Below the pieces are notes generated by a model. The model was not told the DNA's origin. It saw nothing but the letters and a program-made list of their open reading frames with translations, and did no database searches. A program made the position numbers and the translations under genes. From the NCBI GenBank assembly GCA_002684605.1, contig NYVM01000100.1, forward strand, positions 1 to 33,227: DNA of 33,227 nucleotides, in the 5' to 3' direction. This DNA is from Candidatus Pelagibacterales bacterium. Its GTDB lineage: Bacteria > Pseudomonadota > Alphaproteobacteria > TMED109. Within the stretch, counting starts at the first letter, position 1. Every line of letters starts with the position of its first letter. Below, one piece after another: positions 16,568-25,664 of the stretch.

Positions 16568-17406
16568 AAATATTAGTTACGGGAGGAGCCGGGTTTGTTG
16601 GGACTAACTTAATTAAACTTTTAGATAAGTCTAATAATAAAGTATACTCAATTGATAATTATTCTATAGGTTCAACGAGAAATCATTTTGATGACGTAGA
16701 GTATATTGATGATAATGTTTTGAATATTCAAAACTATAATATAGACTTTGATATAATATACCATCTAGCAGCTCTTTCAAGGATTCAACCATCATTTTCA
16801 GATCCTTCTTTATTTTTTGAAAATAATACAGTTGGAACTCAAAAAGTTTTAGAATATGCAAAAAAAGTTAAATCAAAAGTAATTTATTCAGGTTCATCAT
16901 CTATGCATCATGATCCAAGTCTTTCACCTTATGCTATGTCAAAATTTTTAGGGGAAGAACTATGTAAGCTTTATAAATTTTCCTTCCATTTAGATGTTGA
17001 TATAGTTCGTTTTTATAACGTATATGGTCCTTATGAAATTTTAGAAGGTGACTGGGCAGCAGTAATTGGTAAATGGAGATTTTTGATAGATCAAGGCCTG
17101 CCAATTACTATTGTTGGAGATGGAAATCAAAGAAGAGATTTTACGCATATTGATGATATAGTAGATGGGTTAATTAGAATAAGTACAAAAAAATCAAATA
17201 AATTTATTTGGGAATTAGGCTCAGGAAAAAACTACTCTATTAATGATGTGTTTGCTTTGTTTAAAAACAAGTTTGATTGTAATTGTGAATACATTGATGA
17301 ACAAAAAGGAAATTATAGAGAAACTTTAAGAGTAAATAATGATGCTATAGATGAACTCGGATGGAGCCCAAATGGATCTCTTGAGGATTATATTTCAAGC
17401 TTATGA
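16564..17406 (+). CDS. GalE-like NAD-dependent sugar epimerase (SDR), copy 1
   Basis: The 280-residue extended SDR has GGAGFVG (about residues 7-13), an SSS cluster at 111-113 and the catalytic YAMSK (Tyr123, Lys127). FYNVYGPYE and GDGNQRRDFTHIDDIVDG in the C-terminal half are typical of UDP-sugar epimerases such as GalE, WbpP and the UDP-glucuronate epimerases. Length is short of E. coli GalE (about 338) but typical of this branch. A paralogue lies at 32052-32903 (see findings). With ugd upstream, a UDP-GlcA/UDP-GalA or UDP-Glc/UDP-Gal interconversion is plausible. The substrate is not proven. Confidence 0.83.
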   Translation: MKILVTGGAGFVGTNLIKLLDKSNNKVYSIDNYSIGSTRNHFDDVEYIDDNVLNIQNYNIDFDIIYHLAALSRIQPSFSDPSLFFENNTVGTQKVLEYAKKVKSKVIYSGSSSMHHDPSLSPYAMSKFLGEELCKLYKFSFHLDVDIVRFYNVYGPYEILEGDWAAVIGKWRFLIDQGLPITIVGDGNQRRDFTHIDDIVDGLIRISTKKSNKFIWELGSGKNYSINDVFALFKNKFDCNCEYIDEQKGNYRETLRVNNDAIDELGWSPNGSLEDYISSL

Positions 17407-18539
17407 AGATTTCAATTATATGCTTTGGTAAGTTTCATGCCTTTGATTTAGCAAGAGAGTTAAAAGCAAACAGCTCTATTGTCTCGCTTTACTCGAGTTA
17501 CCCTTACTTTATCTCAAAAAATTATAATATTAAGTTTTCTGAGCATTACAGTTTCTTTTTTTTACAAGTAATAGATAGGCTAACATTCAGAAAGATTTCA
17601 ATTTTTTTAAAATTTATTTTTGCAAAAACACTAACATTCTTAATTAGATCAGATCAGGATTTTATTATATTGTGGAGTGATACTCCTAATTTCTTAATTA
17701 AGTTTTTAAAGAGAAATTACAAGTCCATTTTAATTTTAGAAAGAGGAAGTGCCCATATAAAATTTCAAAATAGGCTCTTAAACGAGGAATATAAAAAAAT
17801 CAATAGTGATTTTAGTATTTCAAACAAAGTAATTTTAAATGAAATAAAAAATTATGATGATTCTGATTATATTTCAATCCCATCAAAGTTTGTGATGGAC
17901 TCTTTTTTGAAATACAATGTACCTAGAGAAAAGTTAATTATTAATTCATATGGTGCAGACCTATCCAAGTTTTATAAAATTAAAACAAAAAGTAATCAAA
18001 AATTTACTTTTTTAACATGTGGTCATGCTTCGGTTCAAAAAGGATTCCACAAGGTTCTCAATTCTCATAAACACATCAATGAAGATTTTATTCACGTTCA
18101 TGTCGGAACAGTTGAGGGTATATTTAAAGATAAACTTAAGAATTATAAAAATCTAATTGTATATCAATCTGTAAATCAAATTGAACTTGTAAGATACTAT
18201 AACATGGCTGATGTTTTTATTCTTTCATCTATACAAGATGGATTTGGGATGGTACTTCTTGAATCTATGGCTTGTGGAACACCAATTATTGCATCTAAAT
18301 TCACAGGTGCAACATCTATTAATTCATCCAAAATTTTTGGACATATTTTGAATATAAATAATTCAAGAGAAATTTCGAAAACTTTAAATTATTTAATGAG
18401 AAATCCTGATAAATTAAATATTATGTCTGAAAATTGTCAAAAAATAATTACAGAAGGAGGTTATAGCTGGGATGATTATGGAAAAAGATACAATCAAAAT
18501 ATTATAAAGTTTATAAAAAAGTATAGTGAAAAATCATAA
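17403..18539 (+). CDS. Glycosyltransferase family 4 (GT-B)
   Basis: The 378-residue protein has GHASVQKGFHKVL near residue 206 at the donor-domain entry and DGFGMVLLESMACGTPI near 280. The first Glu of the usual E-x7-E motif is Asp here, which is tolerated in some GT4 enzymes. It overlaps the epimerase gene by four bases and the next gene by 14. It probably adds one residue of the repeat unit at the cytoplasmic face; the sugar is unknown. Confidence 0.82.
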   Translation: MKISIICFGKFHAFDLARELKANSSIVSLYSSYPYFISKNYNIKFSEHYSFFFLQVIDRLTFRKISIFLKFIFAKTLTFLIRSDQDFIILWSDTPNFLIKFLKRNYKSILILERGSAHIKFQNRLLNEEYKKINSDFSISNKVILNEIKNYDDSDYISIPSKFVMDSFLKYNVPREKLIINSYGADLSKFYKIKTKSNQKFTFLTCGHASVQKGFHKVLNSHKHINEDFIHVHVGTVEGIFKDKLKNYKNLIVYQSVNQIELVRYYNMADVFILSSIQDGFGMVLLESMACGTPIIASKFTGATSINSSKIFGHILNINNSREISKTLNYLMRNPDKLNIMSENCQKIITEGGYSWDDYGKRYNQNIIKFIKKYSEKS

Positions 18540-19548
18540 CATTCTAATAATTGACAATGGATTTAAATCTCATAAAAATCATTTTATAGAGTCACTGGCT
18601 AATAATAATATGATTAAATCTAAAATTATATATAACTACAATTATCAAAAAGATTTTAATGTATTAGAAAAAGTATTTCTAAAATTCAGAATACCATTAG
18701 ACCTAACATTCTTAAACTATAGATTTGTAAGGGATTTAGTCTTCAATTCCTATAATGCAATTATTATTATTAAAGGGAATAATATTTTTCCTATGTCAAT
18801 TTTTTTAGCAAGAATTTTAAACAACAAAGCTACTATTATTTCTTGGTCACTTGATAATATGATAAAAAAACATAATTCATCTTTATATTTTAAATTTTCG
18901 ATTCCATTATATGATATTATATATACTACAAAGTCAAATACTATAAAGTCATTTAAAAAACTTAATGCAAGGCGAGTTGAATTTATAACTCAGGCATATA
19001 GTAGGTTTGAACATTATCCTGATAATTTTTCTAAAGATCATGACTATGGTATATTGTTTATTGGATCTCCAGAGAATGATAGAGTTGAAAAGTTGAAATT
19101 TTTAAGTAAAAAAAACATTATAATTAATGTTTTTGGCAATGGTTGGGAAAAATATGATCTTAAAAAGTATAATAATATTAAACTACATGATAGAGCACTT
19201 TTGGGTAGTGATTTTAGAAAAGCTATTAGTTCCTCTAAAATATCATTAAATTTTCTAAGAAAAATTAATGATGATATACACACCTCAAGAACATTTGAAA
19301 TACCTGCATGCGGGGGATTTATGATTTCTGAAAGAAGTAACGAACATAGTAAATTCTTTATTGAAGATGAAGAGGCTATTTATTTTGAAGATTCAGAAGA
19401 ATTATATCAAAAAATTATCTTTTATAAAAAAGATGAAAAACTTAGAGAAAAAATAAGGTTAAATGGGTATAAAAAAGTTCAAAATTTAAATAATACTTAT
19501 TGTGATATGGTTAAAACAATTTTAGATAATTTAAAAAAATTTAAATGA
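18526..19548 (+). CDS. CgeB-like glycosyltransferase, GTG start
   Basis: The 340-residue protein resembles the CgeB/Glyco_trans_1_2 group of GT-B proteins, shown by the segment HTSRTFEIPACGGFMISE (about residue 245), then DSEELYQKI and an EKLREKIRLNGY ending. It starts with GTG at 18526 inside the 3' end of the previous gene, overlapping by 14 bases. No ATG in frame is close, and the first strand (HNILIIDNG) begins at once. It overlaps the following ATG by four bases. Donor and acceptor are unknown. Confidence 0.75.
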   Translation: MKNHNILIIDNGFKSHKNHFIESLANNNMIKSKIIYNYNYQKDFNVLEKVFLKFRIPLDLTFLNYRFVRDLVFNSYNAIIIIKGNNIFPMSIFLARILNNKATIISWSLDNMIKKHNSSLYFKFSIPLYDIIYTTKSNTIKSFKKLNARRVEFITQAYSRFEHYPDNFSKDHDYGILFIGSPENDRVEKLKFLSKKNIIINVFGNGWEKYDLKKYNNIKLHDRALLGSDFRKAISSSKISLNFLRKINDDIHTSRTFEIPACGGFMISERSNEHSKFFIEDEEAIYFEDSEELYQKIIFYKKDEKLREKIRLNGYKKVQNLNNTYCDMVKTILDNLKKFK

Positions 19549-20618
19549 AAAAGATGTTAATTATTGGTCCATTTCCACCACTTTTTTCATACGGTGGTCC
19601 TACCAAAAGCGTTAAGGGTTTATATGATGTTTTTTCTCAAACTGATATTCAATGCTCTGTTTTATCTCCAAACACTCATCTAAATCGCACAAAATATATA
19701 GAAATCAACTTAAATAAAGATATAATTTTTTGTAAGAATCAATTTACATATTTGATTAATAACTCTCATAAGTTTGATGTAATTTGGCTAAACTCTCTAT
19801 TTGACTTAAAAATCATACTTCTTTGTTTAATTAAAGCTTTCACTAATTTTCATCTAATAGTATCTCCACGAGGTCAATTATCAAGTCAAGCTATTAGTAC
19901 TTCAAAACCGTTATTAAAAAATTTTTTTTTAAAGATTTTATTTTTTTTTAAATCCAATTTAATATTTCACTCAACCTCTATATCAGAGTCTGAAAATATT
20001 TCTTTTTTTTTTAAAAAAACAAGAGTTAAAATGATCAGTAATATATTTTCTCTTAACTATAACTCAAACTTAGTTACTGATAGAAAGTTTGTTTTTTATT
20101 CAAGAATCCATAAAAAGAAAGGTTTAGATATTTTACTCAAAACAATTAAAAAGTATAATTTAAAAATAGACCTAGATATTTATGGGTTTATTGAAGATAA
20201 AAGATATTGGGAATTGTGTACTAGCTTATTTAAAAACCACCCTAAAGTAGAGTATAAGGGTGTTATAGAGGATGGTGATGTTTCAAAGTTAAAAGATAAA
20301 TATTCATTTTTTATTCTTCCAACACTAAATGAGAACTTTGGACATGTAATTATTGAGCTCTTGTCGATAGGATGTATTCCAATTATATCTAAAGATACAA
20401 CTCCTTTTGATGAACAAATATCTTCAGTTTTTAATTTAAATTTTAATCTTCACAGTCAATCAAATCTTAATAATGTATTAAACCAAGCAATTAATATGAG
20501 TAATGATGACTTAGTTGTATTAAAATCTTTGGTAAAACCTTGTTTCGAGAAAATAGATAAAATGCAGGAAAAGAATAAAAAGGAGTATATTAAATTTGTT
20601 AATGATCTAATAATTTAA
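19545..20618 (+). CDS. Glycosyltransferase family 4 (GT-B) with poly-T tracts in its coding sequence
   Basis: The 357-residue GT-B enzyme begins with IIGPFPPLFSYGGPTKSVKG, a common start of GT4 proteins in polysaccharide loci. It has SPRGQLSSQA near residue 106 and NENFGHVIIELLSIGCIPI (near 262) with the E-x7-E pair. The reading frame crosses three runs of nine or ten T residues between 19922 and 20012, encoding Phe-rich stretches. It is the last gene before a 117-base gap, so it probably ends the third run of coupled genes. Specificity is unknown. Confidence 0.82.
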   Translation: MKKMLIIGPFPPLFSYGGPTKSVKGLYDVFSQTDIQCSVLSPNTHLNRTKYIEINLNKDIIFCKNQFTYLINNSHKFDVIWLNSLFDLKIILLCLIKAFTNFHLIVSPRGQLSSQAISTSKPLLKNFFLKILFFFKSNLIFHSTSISESENISFFFKKTRVKMISNIFSLNYNSNLVTDRKFVFYSRIHKKKGLDILLKTIKKYNLKIDLDIYGFIEDKRYWELCTSLFKNHPKVEYKGVIEDGDVSKLKDKYSFFILPTLNENFGHVIIELLSIGCIPIISKDTTPFDEQISSVFNLNFNLHSQSNLNNVLNQAINMSNDDLVVLKSLVKPCFEKIDKMQEKNKKEYIKFVNDLII

Positions 20619-20735
20619 TAATCAACCATAAAAAATTTTCCTATAATTTGAGTTAAATGATAATAACGATATGTAATATGTGTAGTTATTCTTAATTTCT
20701 TCACTATTTAGTTATTTTTGTTTCAATATATTGAC
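20619..20735 (+). promoter_or_regulatory. Intergenic region with TATTTTTG -7-like element
   Basis: This is the longest gap in the window. TATTTTTG at 20713-20720 fits TAnnTTTG and ends 15 bases before ATG 20736. The sequence about 20 bases upstream has no clear TTTG -33 element. No convincing terminator hairpin follows the upstream stop codon. The gap and the motif suggest a separate promoter for the five-gene phosphoramidate-like module. Confidence 0.35.
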
Positions 20736-23102
20736 ATGACTAAAGCAGAAACTATAGAGTATGTAAAAAAAAATAACTTTAATGTTCCAGACTTAAAGTA
20801 TTTCACAGTTTCAAGATGGGAGAAAAATCGTGAGGAAGTTTTAGATGAGTTAATGGAGTTCTTTAATAAATTGGACAAATTAGCTGTGAGGAGTAGCGCA
20901 ATAGCAGAAGATTCAAAGACATCTTCTCTTGCAGGTCAATTTAAAAGCTTGTTGAATATATCTTTAAAGAGACAAGACTTAGTTGCTTCAATAGATGAAG
21001 TAATTAATTCATATGATTACAACCCAAAAAATCAGGTTCTTACACAAGTAATGATTAATGACTCGTTCATGAGTGGAGTATTAATGAGTAAAAGTCTCGA
21101 TGACGGATCCCCATATTATGTAATAAACTATGATGATAAAACTGGAAGAACAGATTCTGTAACATCTGGAGACAGTATCAATAAAACGGTTTATATATAT
21201 AATGGAGTTAAAGATGAAGATTTTGACTCTCCTTATTTAAAGAAGCTAATTGAAACAACTAAAAAACTTGAAGACAATCTTTTTAAAATGCCATTAGACA
21301 TTGAATTTGTAATTGACAGTAAAGGGATTGTTAATATTTTACAAGTTAGACCAATAACTACAGTTTCTAACTGGAACTCTCAAATTAACTCTAAGGTTTC
21401 CTCAAAGATTAAGTTTCTTAGGAAGTATGTCGACTCTTTAATGAAAAAGAGAATTGATATCTATGGTGAAAAAACATTATTAGGTATTATGAGTGATTGG
21501 AATCCTGCTGAAATGATTGGTACTGCTCCTAAACGATTATCGTCATCCCTTTATAGATATCTCATTACCAAAAATATATGGGCAAAATCAAGGGCGCAAA
21601 TGGGTTATAAAAATGTATCTTCAACAGAACTTATGGTATCTTTATTTGGCCGAACATACATTGATATCAGAGCGAGTCTAAACTCTTTTTTGCCAAAACA
21701 AATTTCCAGTATTATATCAGAAAAAATAATTAATGCTTATATTAAAAGACTAGAAGAAAACCCTCATTTACATGACAAAATTGAATTTGATATAGCATTT
21801 ACTTGCTATGAAAAAGATTTAGCAAAAAAGTTTGAAGAGAGATATCCTGGAGTTTTAGACGGAGATGAAATAAAGGAGTTAGTTGACGCTTTAAGAGTTC
21901 TAACAATTACAGCAGTATCTCAAAATAAAAATAATTCTCTTTCAAAATCTCTGGAACTTGTTGAGCATTTAAAGTCAAAACAAAAATTTAATATAAAACT
22001 TAATGAACCTTTTCAGCTGGCTAACTATTTATCTGTTTTGCTTGATGAATGTAAAGAATATGGGACCCTTCCTTTTGCAATTATTGCTAGACATGCTTTT
22101 ATCTCGGAAGTATTAATTAGAAATTTTAAAGACTATAAATGTTTATCATCAGATAGACTAATTGAATTTAAAAAAAGTGTAAAGACTGTTGCTTCAGAGA
22201 TGAGTAATGACTTTTTTTCTGTAAGTCTTAAGAAAATGTCAAAACAAAAATTCATAGAATTATATGGCCACCTTAGACCAAGTAGTTACGATATTATGTC
22301 TGATTCATATGCTGATAGACCAGATATATTTGAAGGAAATGTTAATTATGAAAATATTCAACCAAATGAATTTATTTTATCACAAGATGAGAATGAAAAA
22401 ATCAATCTATTACTTAAAGAAAATAAGTTTGAAAATATTGATTCAAAACAAATATTAGATTATATCAAGAGTTCTATTATATCTCGTGAGTATGCAAAGT
22501 TTATATTTACTAAACATTTAAATCAGATTTTAAATACAATAGTAGAATGGGGAGAAATGATAGGATTTACTAAAGAAGATTTATCCATGCTTAAAGTCTC
22601 TGATATTACAGAGTCTGTCTTTTCTCCAATTTCAGAAAATAATGAAGATTTTTACCGATACAAAATTGAAAAAGAAAGAGAAAATAATAAAATTGCCAAT
22701 ATGTTTAAATTAAACTATTTAATTAGAAGTTCAAGGGATATTAATATTGTTCCAATTCAGAGAAACACTCCTAATTTTATTGGCTTAAATAGTGTTGAGG
22801 GTAAAATTAAAGTAGTAAGTCCTTATCAAAAAAAAATTGGAAATTTATCAAATAAAATTGTTTTAATAGAAAGTGCTGACCCTGGTTATGATTGGATTTT
22901 TTCCAAAGGGATATTAGCTCTCGTAACAAAATATGGAGGTGTTAACTCTCATATGTCAATAAGGTGTGCTGAGCTATCAATTCCTGCTGTAATTGGATGT
23001 GGAGAGCAAAATTTTGAAAGAATAAAATCTTACGATAAACTTATTATTGACTGTATTGAAAAGAAAGTTATCTCATCAAAAAATAAATTAAAAATTTTAT
23101 AA
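20736..23102 (+). CDS. L-glutamine kinase-like PEP-synthase-related enzyme (Cj1418-like)
   Basis: The 788-residue protein has three parts. An N-terminal ATP-grasp (PPDK-N-like) domain contains VRSSAIAEDS (about 51-60) and SLAGQF, ending with LDIEFVID and QVRPIT near 187-208. A long middle domain follows (about 220-690). A C-terminal phosphohistidine swivel domain contains GGVNSHMSIR, with the phosphorylatable His739. The PEP-binding domain of PEP synthase and PPDK is absent, so it is a phosphotransferase of the rifampicin-phosphotransferase/glutamine-kinase type. The two genes behind it match the partners of C. jejuni Cj1418, which phosphorylates the side-chain amide of L-glutamine. I chose ATG 20736 over the TTG at 20718, which is the end of the TATTTTTG motif. 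Substrate assignment rests on gene order. Confidence 0.72.
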   Translation: MTKAETIEYVKKNNFNVPDLKYFTVSRWEKNREEVLDELMEFFNKLDKLAVRSSAIAEDSKTSSLAGQFKSLLNISLKRQDLVASIDEVINSYDYNPKNQVLTQVMINDSFMSGVLMSKSLDDGSPYYVINYDDKTGRTDSVTSGDSINKTVYIYNGVKDEDFDSPYLKKLIETTKKLEDNLFKMPLDIEFVIDSKGIVNILQVRPITTVSNWNSQINSKVSSKIKFLRKYVDSLMKKRIDIYGEKTLLGIMSDWNPAEMIGTAPKRLSSSLYRYLITKNIWAKSRAQMGYKNVSSTELMVSLFGRTYIDIRASLNSFLPKQISSIISEKIINAYIKRLEENPHLHDKIEFDIAFTCYEKDLAKKFEERYPGVLDGDEIKELVDALRVLTITAVSQNKNNSLSKSLELVEHLKSKQKFNIKLNEPFQLANYLSVLLDECKEYGTLPFAIIARHAFISEVLIRNFKDYKCLSSDRLIEFKKSVKTVASEMSNDFFSVSLKKMSKQKFIELYGHLRPSSYDIMSDSYADRPDIFEGNVNYENIQPNEFILSQDENEKINLLLKENKFENIDSKQILDYIKSSIISREYAKFIFTKHLNQILNTIVEWGEMIGFTKEDLSMLKVSDITESVFSPISENNEDFYRYKIEKERENNKIANMFKLNYLIRSSRDINIVPIQRNTPNFIGLNSVEGKIKVVSPYQKKIGNLSNKIVLIESADPGYDWIFSKGILALVTKYGGVNSHMSIRCAELSIPAVIGCGEQNFERIKSYDKLIIDCIEKKVISSKNKLKIL

Positions 23103-23723
23103 ATGAAACTTAAAATTGGAATTACAATGAGAATAACTGAATCCTCAGACTACTATGAATTAAGAAATAGCATATCTGTTGATTGGATAGACTTCTTAAA
23201 TCTTCATTTTTCTGAATATGATTGGATTTTATTGCCTAACTCAAATTTTAATATTATTGATTATTTAAAAAGCTTAGGAATAAACTGTTTCTTTTTAATA
23301 GGAGGTGAAGATATAGGATCACATGAAATAAGAGATAATGCTGAATTAAAAATCTGTAAGTATGCACATGAAAATAATTTACCTGTTATAGGGATATGTA
23401 GAGGGCTTCAAATATTTACTCATTATTTTGGAGGTGAAATTGTAAAAGGAGATATTAAATTTAGTAAAGAACATGTAGCAAAAAGACATAAGATTAGACT
23501 AAAAGATAAAATAGAAGAAGTAAATTCATATCATTCAAATACAATTAAGTACCTCCCTAAAAACTTTAATATTATTGCAAAAGACATAAATGATGATAGC
23601 GTTGAGGCAGCCTCCTATGAAAACTTTCTTGGTTTAATGTGGCATCCAGAAAGAGAGAATAATATACCTGAATGGCAGATTTTATTAATCAAAAACTTTA
23701 TAAAAAAATATGAAAGAAACTAA
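23103..23723 (+). CDS. Class I glutamine-amidotransferase-type hydrolase (Cj1417-like, gamma-glutamyl-CDP-amidate hydrolase)
   Basis: The 206-residue single-domain protein has the complete class I triad: Cys99 in GICRGLQ, His181 and Glu183 in MWHPERE. It resembles PuuD-type gamma-glutamyl hydrolases. In the C. jejuni capsule pathway, Cj1417 cleaves CDP-L-glutamine to cytidine diphosphoramidate and glutamate. Here it lies between a glutamine-kinase-like gene and a cytidylyltransferase, in the same order as Cj1418-Cj1417-Cj1416 read along transcription. It begins directly after the upstream stop codon and overlaps the next gene by 14 bases. An alternative is hydrolysis of another gamma-glutamyl conjugate. 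Confidence 0.76.
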   Translation: MKLKIGITMRITESSDYYELRNSISVDWIDFLNLHFSEYDWILLPNSNFNIIDYLKSLGINCFFLIGGEDIGSHEIRDNAELKICKYAHENNLPVIGICRGLQIFTHYFGGEIVKGDIKFSKEHVAKRHKIRLKDKIEEVNSYHSNTIKYLPKNFNIIAKDINDDSVEAASYENFLGLMWHPERENNIPEWQILLIKNFIKKYERN

Positions 23724-24465
23724 TAGAGTAGTAATTCTAGCAGCGGGTAGAGGGTCGAGAATGATTGAATTAACAAAAAATAGTCCAAAATGTTTAGTCA
23801 AAATAAATAAAAGGCCTATTCTGTATTGGCTAATTGAGATAATTGAAAATTCAACCGTTAATAATATACAAATCATATGTGGTTATTTGGAATCAATGAT
23901 TAAAACTAAGTACAAAAAAACCATTAATAAAAATTGGGAAAAAACAAATATGGTTTATTCTTTATTCTGTTCATCCGAGTTTAATGGTAGCACAATTGTT
24001 TCTTATTCGGATATTATATATTCTAGTGAATATGTTAACTTACTTAAAGATTCACAGGCTGATTTTACAATCTTAGCAGATAAAAAATGGCATGAATTAT
24101 GGTCGATTAGAATGGACAATCCATTAAATGATGCAGAAACATTTAAATCCAAAGATGGATATTTAACTGAGATTGGAGGTAAAGCAAATGAAATATCTGA
24201 AATTGAGGCCCAATATATGGGATTATTCAAGCTTTCAAATAATGGGTATAGAATTATGAGAAATATTTTTGATTCTTTAACAGAAGATAAAAGAAAAGCG
24301 ATTGATATGACTTCAATGTTTAAAATATTGATTAAAAAAAAATATAAAATAAAAGTTATTCACGTATCAGGGAAATGGATTGAAGCAGATTCTGAATTAG
24401 ATGTGCGAATATATAATAAACAAATTCTAAATGGTGAAAATTGGTTACATGATTGGAGAGATTAA
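23710..24465 (+). CDS. LicC-type cytidylyltransferase (Cj1416-like, CTP:phosphoglutamine cytidylyltransferase)
   Basis: The 251-residue nucleotidyltransferase has LAAGRGSRM (about 10-18), the lysine of SPKCLVKI (Lys27), NMVYSL (80-85) and likely metal-binding Asp101 (YSDII) and Asp227 (EADSELD). NxxYSL and the spacing are those of the LicC choline-phosphate cytidylyltransferase group, to which Cj1416 belongs. In the proposed pathway it couples phosphoglutamine to CMP from CTP, giving CDP-L-glutamine. Choline-phosphate or aminoethylphosphonate would be alternatives, but no LicA kinase or PEP mutase is in the window. It overlaps the hydrolase gene by 14 bases. Confidence 0.75.
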   Translation: MKETNRVVILAAGRGSRMIELTKNSPKCLVKINKRPILYWLIEIIENSTVNNIQIICGYLESMIKTKYKKTINKNWEKTNMVYSLFCSSEFNGSTIVSYSDIIYSSEYVNLLKDSQADFTILADKKWHELWSIRMDNPLNDAETFKSKDGYLTEIGGKANEISEIEAQYMGLFKLSNNGYRIMRNIFDSLTEDKRKAIDMTSMFKILIKKKYKIKVIHVSGKWIEADSELDVRIYNKQILNGENWLHDWRD

Positions 24466-24476
24466 AATATTTATAA

Positions 24477-25664
24477 ATGACAGTTTTTTATATTGACCCT
24501 GGAACTGGAAGTATTATTATAAGCTTCTTAATTTCAATTTTCTCATCTATTTTATTTTTCTTTAGAAAAAAACTTTTCGGATATAGTAACTCTACAAGTA
24601 ATTTTGCTACAAATCAAATAAGTATATTTTCTGAGGGAAATCAATATAAAAGTACTTTCATTCCAATAGTAAATACACTTATTAAAGAAAAAATAAATTT
24701 CAACTATTTTACACTGGATTATGAAGATGATATTTTAAACTATGATAATGAATATATTAATCCTATCTTTCTTGGAATAGGAATTATAGGCCACACTAAA
24801 TTTTCCTCTATTTCCTCTAAAATACTTATTTCAACTACTCCTAATATCGGAACTAAGAATTATCCCTTAAAAAAACCGAAAAGTGTAAAGGAATTAGCTC
24901 ATGTCTTTCATATGATTAGTGATATAAGTTATTATAGAATTGGATCCTTGGATAATTATGATACTGTATTTACAGTTGGAGAGTTTCAACATCAGTCAAT
25001 TGAAGAAGTTGAAAAAATCAGATCATTAAAAACAAAAATATTAGTCCCTGTTGGCCTTCCTTATTTTGATTATTTTAAAGAGAATTTACCTAAACCAAAA
25101 ACTGTAAACAAAAAGAAAACAATTTTACTTGCTTCTTCTTGGGGTTCAAAGGGTCTAATAAAAAAATATGGGACAAGCATATTAAATTATCTTAAAGAAT
25201 ACACTCTTATAATTAGACCACATCCTCAATCATTTAAATCTGAACTTGAATTTATTTTAGATTTTAAATCAAAGTGTCTAAAATTTGATAATATCATTTG
25301 GGATGAGGATATACTCCCTTTAAATTCATTCTCTCTTGCAGATATATTAATCTCAGATACATCTTCGATAAGATATGACTTTGCTTTTTTAACAAATAAA
25401 CCTGTTCTCACATTAAAAATAGAGAGAGTGGAAATGAAAGGCTTTGAGGTTTCTTATTTAAACTCTAAATGGGACGATATCTCAGAAATTAAATTAGGAC
25501 CTGTAATGGAAGAAAAAAATATTCATCAAATTAATCATGTAATTAATGAGACATTAAATTCTTTTGATATATCATTAATTAAAAAATTAAAAAATGACGC
25601 TTTACATTCTGATGGGAACTCATCAAAAAACATAGTTGAATATATAAAAACAAAACTAACATGA
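24477..25664 (+). CDS. Membrane-anchored TagB/TagF-like CDP-alcohol phosphotransferase (GT-B)
   Basis: The 395-residue protein starts with FYIDPGTGSIIISF and a membrane helix (about 10-30), an N-terminal anchor seen in several surface-polymer enzymes. The rest resembles CDP-glycerol glycerophosphotransferases. It has a His-containing AHVFHM segment (141-146), SSWG (220-223), IRPHPQS (246-252, His249) and LISDTSSIRYDFAF (291-304), equivalent to the DYSS motif that binds the CDP donor. These enzymes move a phospho-alcohol from CDP to a polymer on the cytoplasmic side. Lying 11 bases behind the cytidylyltransferase, it is the best candidate to use the CDP-linked product of this module, or a CDP-polyol from the enzyme at 6952. 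Donor identity is inference. The next ATG overlaps its stop by four bases. Confidence 0.78.
   Translation: MTVFYIDPGTGSIIISFLISIFSSILFFFRKKLFGYSNSTSNFATNQISIFSEGNQYKSTFIPIVNTLIKEKINFNYFTLDYEDDILNYDNEYINPIFLGIGIIGHTKFSSISSKILISTTPNIGTKNYPLKKPKSVKELAHVFHMISDISYYRIGSLDNYDTVFTVGEFQHQSIEEVEKIRSLKTKILVPVGLPYFDYFKENLPKPKTVNKKKTILLASSWGSKGLIKKYGTSILNYLKEYTLIIRPHPQSFKSELEFILDFKSKCLKFDNIIWDEDILPLNSFSLADILISDTSSIRYDFAFLTNKPVLTLKIERVEMKGFEVSYLNSKWDDISEIKLGPVMEEKNIHQINHVINETLNSFDISLIKKLKNDALHSDGNSSKNIVEYIKTKLT

Noticed and set aside
20619..20712. Terminator after the glycosyltransferase at 19545-20618
   Set aside because: Only short A/T complementarities are present, with no G/C-containing stem followed by T residues.
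20718..20720. TTG start for the glutamine-kinase-like gene
   Set aside because: It is the end of TATTTTTG, and ATG 20736 lies six codons downstream and starts the conserved region.
22264..22458. Alternative-frame 64-residue ORF inside the glutamine-kinase-like gene
   Set aside because: It lies wholly within the conserved longer frame and has a low-complexity Met/Ile/Lys composition.
20736..23102. Phosphoenolpyruvate synthase or pyruvate phosphate dikinase
   Set aside because: The C-terminal PEP/pyruvate-binding domain is missing and the context is a glycan locus with Cj1417/Cj1416-like genes.
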